Position numbers and translations under genes: made by a program. DNA of 64,000 nucleotides from Thermoplasmata archaeon (GTDB lineage: Archaea > Thermoplasmatota > Thermoplasmata > Thermoplasmatales > Thermoplasmataceae): assembly GCA_021806235.1 (NCBI GenBank), contig JAJZXU010000026.1, positions 112,302 to 176,301 of the forward strand. The letters are read 5' to 3'. The stretch's first letter is position 1. The number at the start of each line of letters is the position of its first letter. The notes below the pieces were generated by a model, which was not told where the DNA came from, did not search any database, and saw nothing but the letters and a program-made list of their open reading frames with translations. Below are positions 18,220 through 25,724 of the stretch, piece by piece.

Positions 18220-19208
18220 TATTCGGTTAATTTTACATCTTCAAGTACACCATTGTTGTATATATTAAATCTTGTCAGGTCAAAGGATATATCATCACCA
18301 ACAGAATACTGATCTTTTGTTTTTATAACGATATTACTTTCACCAGAAGTGCAGTGGACATAATAGTTCCCCTCTGAATTTTCAATAAGGTTTATTTTAG
18401 CCTTTATAGTGTCTCCATTTGTCGTCCATACTGATCTAAAACCTATTATTTTATCGGGATAATTAAGAACATTGCCATCGATAAAATTCATAGGATACGC
18501 CCCGATGAAATCTCCAACCCATTTTGTAGCAGGTTTTTCATACAGATCATTATATGTGCCTATCTGCTCAATGACACCATCATGCAGTACAGCAACCCTA
18601 TCCGCAAGATTTGAAGCCTCAAGCTGATCATGTGTTACATAAATAAATGTATAATTTAATTCCTTCTGCAGTCTTTTCAATTCCTGCCTGGAGGTATATC
18701 TTACCCTTGCATCCAAATTACTTAAAGGCTCATCAAGGAGAAATAATGCCGGTTTCCTTACCAGTGCCCTTGCTATTGCAACTCTCTGCTTCTGTCCACC
18801 ACTTAATCTTGTAGCATTTTTGTCCAGTACATCTTCAATTTTTAATAACTTTGCAACATCATTAACCTTAGTTTTTATTTCGGTTTTGTTCATTCCTGCC
18901 ATTTTTAATGGAAAAGCAATATTTTCATACACAGTCATGTTTGGATACAGTGCATAATTCTGGAACACCATTGCTATATTCTTTTTATTGGGTGGTCTGT
19001 TTGTTACATCCTTTCCATCAACCATGACCTTTCCTCCGTCTAGTTGTTCTATACCCACAATTGTACGCAAAAGTGTTGATTTTCCCTCTCCTGATGGACC
19101 TAATATTACTAAAAACTCTCCCTCATTTACATTTAAATTAAGGTTTTTTAATACCTTTACACTGTTATATGATTTTTTTAAATTAATTAATTCCATTTTA
19201 TACGTCAT
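18198..19208 (-). CDS. Sugar ABC transporter ATPase (second system)
   Basis: This 336-residue MalK-type ATPase shows Walker A GPSGEGKST, Q-loop FQNYALYPNMTV, signature LSGGQKQRVAIARAL, Walker B FLLDEPLSNLD and switch YVTHDQLEA. A C-terminal regulatory or OB-like region follows from about residue 230 and starts NFIDGNV. It is the last gene of the permease-permease-ATPase operon and its ATG overlaps the stop of the preceding permease gene. A GGAGGA sequence in the end of that gene is well placed as Shine-Dalgarno site. It differs enough from the ATPase at 9142 to be a separate system and not a recent duplicate. Confidence 0.95.
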   Translation of the reverse strand: MTYKMELINLKKSYNSVKVLKNLNLNVNEGEFLVILGPSGEGKSTLLRTIVGIEQLDGGKVMVDGKDVTNRPPNKKNIAMVFQNYALYPNMTVYENIAFPLKMAGMNKTEIKTKVNDVAKLLKIEDVLDKNATRLSGGQKQRVAIARALVRKPALFLLDEPLSNLDARVRYTSRQELKRLQKELNYTFIYVTHDQLEASNLADRVAVLHDGVIEQIGTYNDLYEKPATKWVGDFIGAYPMNFIDGNVLNYPDKIIGFRSVWTTNGDTIKAKINLIENSEGNYYVHCTSGESNIVIKTKDQYSVGDDISFDLTRFNIYNNGVLEDVKLTEYYKSEPS

Positions 19209-20017
19209 GCTTTCATTCCTCCTGTTAAATATTCCCCTTTAAGATATTTCTGTAAAAACACCACAATTACTATCACCGGTATTGTTACTAATAGGGCAAA
19301 ACTTGATGAAATAAATGGGTCGCCCCTACTCACATAGTCATAAAGGCTTACCGGAAATGTTGGGGCAAGTGGTGAAATTATTATAGCGTATGTAAATTCA
19401 TCCCACGATGTCATCCACGCAAGCAAAAATGTTATGATTAACGGCACTCTTATCAATGGTACAAGAACATACCTGAACGATGATAATAGATTTGCTCCAT
19501 CTATGTTTGTCTGATTTTCAATATCCACAGGCAATGCCCTGAACCCTCCTAACATTATGAATGTAGATATTGGCAATACAACGAGTTCCTGGGCCAGTGC
19601 TATTCCAAAAACATTATCATACAATCCTAATTTTATAAAGTAAACAGATATTGGTATGGCAATAACTATAGCCGGAAGCATGTTTGCAAAGAACATCAAT
19701 ACAATAATTTTATTGGAAAATTTTGATGATATTTTATTTAATCCATACCCTGCTGAAGTGGAAAGCACTATAGCCAGTATAGCAACTATAAATGCAACCA
19801 CCACACTCCTTAATACAGGTGTAATCAATGATAGATCTTTTATGGACGATTCAAAATTTACAAGTGTAAAATCAAACGGTAGCTGATATGGGTATAATCT
19901 GTCAAATGTTAGACTTACCGGCTCAAATGCTATAAGGATTAAAATATATAGTGGATATATAAATATTATCGCTAAAATAATGGCGAGGATATATGATAGG
20001 ATATTACTGTTTTTCAT
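19205..20017 (-). CDS. Sugar ABC transporter permease (MalG-like, second system)
   Basis: This 270-residue CUT1 permease has six hydrophobic helices and an EAA-type loop with IDGANLLSSFRYVLVPL. I chose the ATG at 20017 because a GGAGGTG sequence ends nine bases before it; the GTG inside that motif is an alternative start four codons upstream. The gene overlaps both neighbours by a few bases: the upstream permease (ending 20004) and the ATPase (starting 19208). Overlap and Shine-Dalgarno spacing argue for coupled translation. Confidence 0.93.
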   Translation of the reverse strand: MKNSNILSYILAIILAIIFIYPLYILILIAFEPVSLTFDRLYPYQLPFDFTLVNFESSIKDLSLITPVLRSVVVAFIVAILAIVLSTSAGYGLNKISSKFSNKIIVLMFFANMLPAIVIAIPISVYFIKLGLYDNVFGIALAQELVVLPISTFIMLGGFRALPVDIENQTNIDGANLLSSFRYVLVPLIRVPLIITFLLAWMTSWDEFTYAIIISPLAPTFPVSLYDYVSRGDPFISSSFALLVTIPVIVIVVFLQKYLKGEYLTGGMKA

Positions 20018-20864
20018 AATTTGATGCACCTCCTAATTTTATTACCAGAACAGCAAAGGCAACAATTATTAAAAGAAGTATAGTTGCAGCTGCATATGAG
20101 TAATCCACAGAAGATATTGAGGTGAAGTACTCATAAACCAGTGTGTTTATTAATGAGGGATGATAACCTATTAACACCAGTGGCAATGCGAATATATTAA
20201 ATTCGCTGACACCTCTTATTAACAACGCTATTGCAATATATGGTGCTAAATTTGGCAGTACTATATGTATAAACCTTCTGAATGAACCGGCTCCGTCAAC
20301 GCTTGCTGCCTCCATCATTGCAGGGTCAATGCTTGATAGGCCTCCTAATAAAATTAGGGCAATTAATGGTGTATTTTTCCAGAAATCAGCAAACATTACA
20401 ATCCCCATCGAAGTGTACTGGGTTGCGTACCAGTTCACGCCGGCTATTCCAAATAAATGAAGCAAACCAAGTGAATGCAGGGTAGAATTAGCAAAACCAC
20501 CAACGGCGGAGAATATTAATGAGAATATGAATGCAGACACAACCGTTGAAATTCCATATGGGATTATAAATATAGTAGAAAATAGTTTATTGCCCTTAAG
20601 TGATTTTATTAATATATTGGCTATCAAAATCGCAAAAAAAAGCTGTATCAATAGGGCACCAAAGCTTACTATAACAGTATCAAACGTTGACTTAAGCAAA
20701 CCGCCCTTTATAGCGTAATAATTGCCTAAGGAGTATGCACCCTTTGGCGTTTTAAAGCTAAGAAAAACTACAGATGCTGCAGGAAAAAATGATAAGGCAG
20801 CAACGTATACCAATGCAGGCAATACAAATAATATATATTTATAGTTAGTATGGTTTTTAAACAT
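20004..20864 (-). CDS. Sugar ABC transporter permease (MalF-like, second system)
   Basis: This 286-residue permease is the first gene of the second sugar importer operon on the minus strand. About six membrane helices are visible, with the EAA-type loop AASVDGAGSFRRFIHIVLP near residues 192-210. The gene is divergent from its presumed binding protein at 21074; the 209 bp between them hold promoters for both directions. A short leader with TATA-like sequence lies directly upstream of its ATG. Confidence 0.93.
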   Translation of the reverse strand: MFKNHTNYKYILFVLPALVYVAALSFFPAASVVFLSFKTPKGAYSLGNYYAIKGGLLKSTFDTVIVSFGALLIQLFFAILIANILIKSLKGNKLFSTIFIIPYGISTVVSAFIFSLIFSAVGGFANSTLHSLGLLHLFGIAGVNWYATQYTSMGIVMFADFWKNTPLIALILLGGLSSIDPAMMEAASVDGAGSFRRFIHIVLPNLAPYIAIALLIRGVSEFNIFALPLVLIGYHPSLINTLVYEYFTSISSVDYSYAAATILLLIIVAFAVLVIKLGGASNYEKQ

Positions 20865-21043
20865 TGTTTATTAATTTAACTGATATATATAAACATTTGT
20901 AATTTCACATTAATTTTTCCTTAAATTTGTAGAATGCTATGTAGACTCTTATATAGACTTATTTATTAATTAATGTTTATACATAAACTATTAACTAATA
21001 TAATATTAATATAAATAGTATAACTTATTGTTAACGTAGGAAG

Positions 21044-21052
21044 TTTTATATA
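21044..21052 (+). promoter_or_regulatory. TATA-like box of the second sugar-binding protein gene
   Basis: TTTTATATA lies 22-30 nt before the ATG at 21074, the distance expected for a leaderless transcript. The 209-bp divergent region also contains ATAGTATAA near 21016, similar to the motif repeated before the first importer operon. Confidence 0.5.
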
Positions 21053-21073
21053 CAATATTTAAATATATCCTCT

Positions 21074-22495
21074 ATGAAAAATACGGAGGAAGAAAAAAAA
21101 CCAGGCAGTGGCACTACAAAGAAAATTTTGGCCATAGTTGTTGCCGTGGTAGTTATAGGAGTTGTAATTGCAGTAGAATACCCTCATCTAGCACCCAAAC
21201 CTGTAAAACAGCAGTCGCTGGCAGTTTATCCGGGGCCAGCTGGACCAGCCAATTCTGAACATTTGCTGGGTGGTTGTGTAATAGCTGAAGCAAATACTGC
21301 AGGTCTTACTCCAAGCCAGGTTAGTGCAGAGAATCAGTTTGTGGCGTATATGCTTTCACCAGAAGTGCAGTTTACATGTGAGCAGGCTACAGGTTTTATA
21401 CCAATAAGTACACATAATGTAACGGGTGTTCCATCAATATACTCATCCTCAAATGCAACAGTTCATATAACATATTTCACAAGCATAGGATCAGCAGATT
21501 ACAAAACCACAGAAAAGCTTATTTCAAATTTTGAAAGTAAATATCCTAATATACAAATTAGCGCTACTGATGAATCTGCTACAAACATAGTGACCAATGT
21601 AGAAGCTAATATAAACGCAGGTAAAACAGCACCAATTGTAATGAGTATAGATAACCTTGATGTTGGTATACTTGCCTATGGACAGTATCAGGGGGCATCA
21701 TACCTTGCTAATATGACGGACTACAAACAGGTAGTACCAACAAACGTGATTCAATCTGTAACAAACCTGGCACAGACTGAGCTATCCATATTTCATGCTA
21801 TACCGTTTATAACACAGATAATAAACACACCACTGGTATGGGTAGATATGACAGCACTAAACTCTATAGGAGTAACACATGAACCACAAAATTATACAGC
21901 ACTTTATAATGATGCAAAAGCATTAGATAAGAAGTATGGCAGGGGAATGATAAACTTCCAGGGACACGGCGGAGCAAGCACACCTACAGAACTATACCAG
22001 TGGTTTGTCCAGTATGGTGGCAACCCTGTTGTGTTTAATGATACACATGATATACAGGCAATGTATTATATATACAATCTAAGCAAATACTTTACACCTG
22101 AATACAAAACATCATATTGGGCAACATACAAAGGTTTAGCAGCTAACAAATACTCAATGATGGATTACCAGTGGCCAGGTTCAGTCAATTTAAAAACAGT
22201 AGGAATGAATACCTCTGCAGTATCTGGAAGTAACTCTGTGCTTAATGTATCAATAAAGGCTATAAGTTCAGGTGTCTTTATAAGGGACCCGGTACCATGG
22301 ATTTCACAATGGCAGATATTTATGGATAATGCATGGACATCATTAATAACAAGTGGGCACTCACAAAACTATTCAACAATTGCACACGCATTAAGTACAG
22401 CAAATAGAGATATGTATAATTATTTACTATCCAATTATAACTACACAGTAGCACATGACTATGAGATGGGCATGTATAAACCCGTAACGGCGTAA
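21074..22495 (+). CDS. Sugar ABC transporter substrate-binding protein with relocated segment
   Basis: This 473-residue signal-anchored binding protein (hydrophobic helix at residues 17-34) belongs to the second sugar importer. The order of its parts is odd. Residues 48-122 contain YPGPAGPANSEHLLGG, SPEVQF and TGFIPIS, features that in family-1 sugar-binding proteins lie in the C-terminal third. They are followed by ATVHITYFTSIGSADYKTTE, which is normally the mature N-terminus. Near residues 391-400, where the block would usually sit, SVLNVSIKAISSGVFIRDP runs straight on to the C-terminal helices. ATCAATA occurs at both the block's end (21433-21439) and the expected site (22249-22255). I infer a transposed segment or partial circular permutation within the gene. 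The frame is open throughout. Confidence 0.88.
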   Translation: MKNTEEEKKPGSGTTKKILAIVVAVVVIGVVIAVEYPHLAPKPVKQQSLAVYPGPAGPANSEHLLGGCVIAEANTAGLTPSQVSAENQFVAYMLSPEVQFTCEQATGFIPISTHNVTGVPSIYSSSNATVHITYFTSIGSADYKTTEKLISNFESKYPNIQISATDESATNIVTNVEANINAGKTAPIVMSIDNLDVGILAYGQYQGASYLANMTDYKQVVPTNVIQSVTNLAQTELSIFHAIPFITQIINTPLVWVDMTALNSIGVTHEPQNYTALYNDAKALDKKYGRGMINFQGHGGASTPTELYQWFVQYGGNPVVFNDTHDIQAMYYIYNLSKYFTPEYKTSYWATYKGLAANKYSMMDYQWPGSVNLKTVGMNTSAVSGSNSVLNVSIKAISSGVFIRDPVPWISQWQIFMDNAWTSLITSGHSQNYSTIAHALSTANRDMYNYLLSNYNYTVAHDYEMGMYKPVTA

Positions 22496-22702
22496 ATAAT
22501 TTTTTATTTTTTATAAAACCATACATTAATTTTTATTGATATAATTTTAAGTAACTGTAATATTTTAAACTATAAATTACTTGTTTAAAGATTATATAAA
22601 AATAATTAACACCCAATTTCAAATTAAAATATATTATTTATAAAAATTTGTTATTATAACATTGTAATTTTTAACGTTTTCCGTCAAAAAATATTTATAT
22701 AA

Positions 22703-22867
22703 ATAATATATACATCTCTGGTATTAGCATTTGTTTTCTATGGAAGTTTTATAAGCATAAATTATTCCGTTATAGTTGCATTATATACATTCTCAACATG
22801 GCTAATTGCAGGAATAATATATTCAATACTGGGAAGAAAAATATTACATCACGAAAGAATTCTATGA
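22703..22867 (+). pseudogene. C-terminal relic of a membrane transporter (APC-like)
   Basis: An open stretch without a start codon encodes about 54 residues ending at the TGA 22865-22867. It has two hydrophobic segments, including SVIVALYTFSTWLIAGIIYS, and a basic tail GRKILHHERIL, as at the C-terminus of amino-acid permeases. A stop codon at 22700-22702 precedes it. It is a decayed fragment. It overlaps the small gene on the other strand by 6 bp. Confidence 0.5.
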
Positions 22868-23095
22868 CTTTTTTATTTTACTTACTTCATTAAATTTTAT
22901 TATTTCACCATCATTATTAATGCTTAAATAAACAGTATAGTTATAACCATTGTAATCAAATTCCGTTGAAACATCATATTCATCACTATTATGTACTATG
23001 CTGCCAACTGTAAAATTTTCTATGTCGTCCCCGTACATATCCTTTATGTTTTTCTCTGTAATTACCTTAACATCCCTCATGCTTTCAACAGACAT
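22862..23095 (-). CDS. Small hypothetical protein (77 residues)
   Basis: I do not recognise a family. The protein is acidic and rich in Asp, Glu, Tyr and Asn, has no membrane helix, and shows a pattern of alternating hydrophobic residues (YNYTVYLSINNDGEIIKF) that suggests a small beta-rich domain. It has a plausible ATG and an AT-rich upstream region. It lies between a transporter relic and the transaldolase-like gene, which gives no clue to its role. Confidence 0.6.
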   Translation of the reverse strand: MSVESMRDVKVITEKNIKDMYGDDIENFTVGSIVHNSDEYDVSTEFDYNGYNYTVYLSINNDGEIIKFNEVSKIKKS

Positions 23096-23236
23096 ACAAT
23101 GTAGTTATTATAAACTATATATTAATTTTTTCCTAAATTTTTTACATCTGAATAATAGCAGGTATTAAAAATTATTCTAATATAAATAAAATATCAATAT
23201 AATTATATATAAAAATGGTATATAATAGTGATTGTA

Positions 23237-23914
23237 ATGAAGTTATTTCTTGATAGTGCAGATATAAATGAGATAAAGGAAATTATAGATTATGGTTTTA
23301 TAGATGGTGTTACAACAAATCCAGAGCTTTTAGCAAATGAGGTTCTAAAAGGGTCCGATACGGAAAGAGTTATATCGGATATAACAAAAATAGTTAACGG
23401 TGAGGTGCATATACAGGTAACATCCAATAATTACGATGATATAATTAAACAGGCAATAAAAATACATTCAGTGGGCATGAATGTAATAGTAAAAATACCT
23501 GTTACATACAGTGGAATAAGGGCAATGAAAACATTAACGGATAAAAATATAAAAACAACGGCAACCGTAATATTTAATTCATTACAGGCATTGATAGCTG
23601 CAAAAAATAATGCTGAATATGTGGCACCATATATAAGTAATATTGATGATACCGGTGCTGACGGGGTAAAAACCGTTGATATAATAAGAACCATGTTCAA
23701 TAACTATGGAGTTAAAACAAAAATACTTGCAGCAGCGATAAAGGACCCCGTACAGGTAATGAGGTGCGGTTTAATCGGTGCCGATGCCATTACGCTACCA
23801 TACAATATAATGAAAAAATTAATTAATCATCCGGAAACGGATCTGAATATCAGGCATTTTGAAAGTAAATGGGCTGAAATCCCAGAAAGTAGCAGGACGT
23901 TTTTCAATAAGTAG
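23237..23914 (+). CDS. Transaldolase / fructose-6-phosphate aldolase family protein
   Basis: This 225-residue enzyme belongs to the short MipB/TalC group of the transaldolase family. It begins MKLFLDSADINEIKEI, and the Schiff-base lysine lies in NVIVKIPVT. VTTNPELLA and a late GADAITLPYNI are family hallmarks. It transfers or cleaves a three-carbon dihydroxyacetone unit in sugar-phosphate interconversion. I chose the ATG at 23237 because the conserved sequence starts there; the GTG three codons upstream is less likely. A TATA-like run precedes it by about 25-30 nt. The dehydrogenase gene that follows has its own promoter. Confidence 0.93.
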   Translation: MKLFLDSADINEIKEIIDYGFIDGVTTNPELLANEVLKGSDTERVISDITKIVNGEVHIQVTSNNYDDIIKQAIKIHSVGMNVIVKIPVTYSGIRAMKTLTDKNIKTTATVIFNSLQALIAAKNNAEYVAPYISNIDDTGADGVKTVDIIRTMFNNYGVKTKILAAAIKDPVQVMRCGLIGADAITLPYNIMKKLINHPETDLNIRHFESKWAEIPESSRTFFNK

Positions 23915-23921
23915 ACTTAAA

Positions 23922-23931
23922 AATATTTATA
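23922..23931 (+). promoter_or_regulatory. TATA-like box of the zinc dehydrogenase gene
   Basis: AATATTTATA lies 24-33 nt before the ATG at 23955. The spacing supports a leaderless mRNA separate from the upstream gene. Confidence 0.45.
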
Positions 23932-23954
23932 AGGCTATTTATGTTATTTATTGG

Positions 23955-24953
23955 ATGAAAGCACTATTTTTAAACGGTGTTGAAAACATCTCAATTGAAG
24001 ATGTAGATTTAAATGGGCTGGATAAAAATGAGGTAAGGGTAAAGGTTGAAGCATGCGGTGTGTGTGGTTCAGATATCCATTCATATTTTGGTAAAAATCC
24101 GTTAATCAGTTATCCAGTTGTACCGGGGCATGAATTCAGCGGCATTATCGTTGAATCAAGAAGCAAATCATTTAAAACCGGTGACCGGGTTGCTGTGGAT
24201 CCAAATATAGCATGTAATAAATGCAGGTACTGCATTTCAGGCAGGAAGAATTTCTGCAGGGATTTTGTCAGTATTGGCAATAATATCCCTGGTGGATTTT
24301 CAGAATATGTTAATGTACCCGATTCACAGTTATATAGAATACCGGATAATGTATCATTTATAGAGGCATCCGTAACAGAGCCGGTGGCATGTATAATTCA
24401 CGGTTTAGATATTATCCACGCAAGGGTCGGTGAATCTGCCCTGATTCTCGGTGCCGGATTTATTGGCCTGACATTTCTGCAGATATTAAAAAATATGGGT
24501 TACAACCCGTTGATAGTTTCTGAATTAAATGAGTACAGGTTAAATACTGCAAGGAGTCTGGATGCCGATATAGTTTCAGGCAATTTATATGATTATGTTA
24601 TGGAAAAAACAGGTAATAACGGTGTGGACCTTATAGTTGAAACAACAGGGAATATGAAACTATTTGAAGGGCCACTGGATATTATCAGCAATACCGGTAG
24701 AATTCTTGCATTCGCCGTTTATGATCCGGATGCATATGCTAAAATAAAACCATCAGTTATTTTCAGAAAGGAGATAACCATTACAGGTGAATTTACAAAT
24801 CCTTATACCATGGAAAGGTCATTAAATCTGATATCATCAAAGGCGATTAATTTGGGAATAATGCTGAATAAAATCATAGACATAAATAATGTTGAAAATG
24901 CCTTCAGGGGGAATATTGCAGACACAATCAAGGTGGTCATGGTAAACAAATAA
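23955..24953 (+). CDS. Zinc-dependent sugar/alcohol dehydrogenase (MDR family)
   Basis: This 332-residue medium-chain dehydrogenase has catalytic-zinc residues in CGVCGSDIH and PGHE, structural-zinc cysteines in CNKCRYCISGRKNFC, and a nucleotide-binding motif GAGFIGL. It resembles sorbitol, threonine or galactitol dehydrogenases of bacteria and archaea. The substrate is probably a polyol or sugar, given the transaldolase gene before it. I set the start at 23955 because the conserved N-terminus MKALFLNG begins there and a TATA-like box lies at the right distance; an upstream in-frame extension would run back into the transaldolase gene. Confidence 0.92.
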   Translation: MKALFLNGVENISIEDVDLNGLDKNEVRVKVEACGVCGSDIHSYFGKNPLISYPVVPGHEFSGIIVESRSKSFKTGDRVAVDPNIACNKCRYCISGRKNFCRDFVSIGNNIPGGFSEYVNVPDSQLYRIPDNVSFIEASVTEPVACIIHGLDIIHARVGESALILGAGFIGLTFLQILKNMGYNPLIVSELNEYRLNTARSLDADIVSGNLYDYVMEKTGNNGVDLIVETTGNMKLFEGPLDIISNTGRILAFAVYDPDAYAKIKPSVIFRKEITITGEFTNPYTMERSLNLISSKAINLGIMLNKIIDINNVENAFRGNIADTIKVVMVNK

Positions 24954-24993
24954 TGTATGTAAAAATTTATTTATAATAATTATATACGCTTCT

Positions 24994-25437
24994 ATGATAC
25001 ATCTTGATGGAAATTTTACTGTAAAAAATGAGGTAAAAAATGCATATGATTACGTTTCAAACCCGGATACACTGATAAAACTTATACCGGATTTAATAGA
25101 GTATAATAAGATAGATGACAATAATTTAAAAATAACTGCCAAGGCCGGCGTTTCTTTTATAAAGGGCAAATTCGACCTGGATCTTGGCATAGACCACAGG
25201 GTAGAGAATAAGCACATAACATTGAGGGGAAAGGGTAATGGATCAGGAGCAGCCGTGGATTTTACAGTAGATTTTGATTTCAATCAGAATAATGATAACG
25301 CTGAAGTAAGATGGAATGCATACATAAACGTTGTAGGTACAGCAGCAAGCATGGGTGGAAAAATGATAAAGAGTGCAATAAATAAATATATAACAAAGCT
25401 TGTTGATACATATAAGGAAACACTGGGAAACAATTAA
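24994..25437 (+). CDS. CoxG-like SRPBCC family protein
   Basis: This 147-residue protein of the START/SRPBCC fold resembles CoxG, the carbon monoxide dehydrogenase subunit G family. Seen: an N-terminal IHLDGNFTVKNEVKNAYDYVSNP, a central run RGKGNGSGAAVDFTVDFDF and an ending AASMGGKMIKSAINKYI, all usual for this family. CoxG proteins help recruit or mature molybdenum hydroxylases at the membrane. XdhC- and MocA-like maturation genes lie 24 kb away at 48590-49982, not beside it. An AT-rich promoter stretch precedes the ATG. Confidence 0.85.
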   Translation: MIHLDGNFTVKNEVKNAYDYVSNPDTLIKLIPDLIEYNKIDDNNLKITAKAGVSFIKGKFDLDLGIDHRVENKHITLRGKGNGSGAAVDFTVDFDFNQNNDNAEVRWNAYINVVGTAASMGGKMIKSAINKYITKLVDTYKETLGNN

Positions 25438-25463
25438 ATTTTTATCTATGTTATAAATAATGC

Positions 25464-25724
25464 ATGATGTCAATTAAAAAGGATGAGTTTGATAGGGCAG
25501 ATAAAAAAGACCTGAAGGAGGATTTATATAATTTTTTATTAAAAAATAAAAATAATGCATACACATTAAAGGAAATAAAGGAAAACTTCCGTGGTAACAT
25601 CGATGATGTATTACTCCATATAGATCTAACAAGGTTAATATGGGAGGATAAGGTTTCATACCGTGATATATACGACCATGATAATAAATTAGTACGATAT
25701 TATAAAATAAACAAAATGTTATAA
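25464..25724 (+). CDS. Small hypothetical protein, winged-helix-like
   Basis: This 86-residue protein is rich in Lys, Asp and Glu. The pattern of two helices (LKEDLYNFLLKNKNN, YTLKEIKENF) followed by a third helix and a short basic strand-like end (KLVRYYKINKML) resembles a winged-helix DNA-binding domain of the kind used in small archaeal regulators. The resemblance is by eye and weak. It starts 27 bp after the CoxG-like gene in the same direction and converges with the MMPL transporter gene, overlapping it by 6 bp. Confidence 0.6.
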   Translation: MMSIKKDEFDRADKKDLKEDLYNFLLKNKNNAYTLKEIKENFRGNIDDVLLHIDLTRLIWEDKVSYRDIYDHDNKLVRYYKINKML

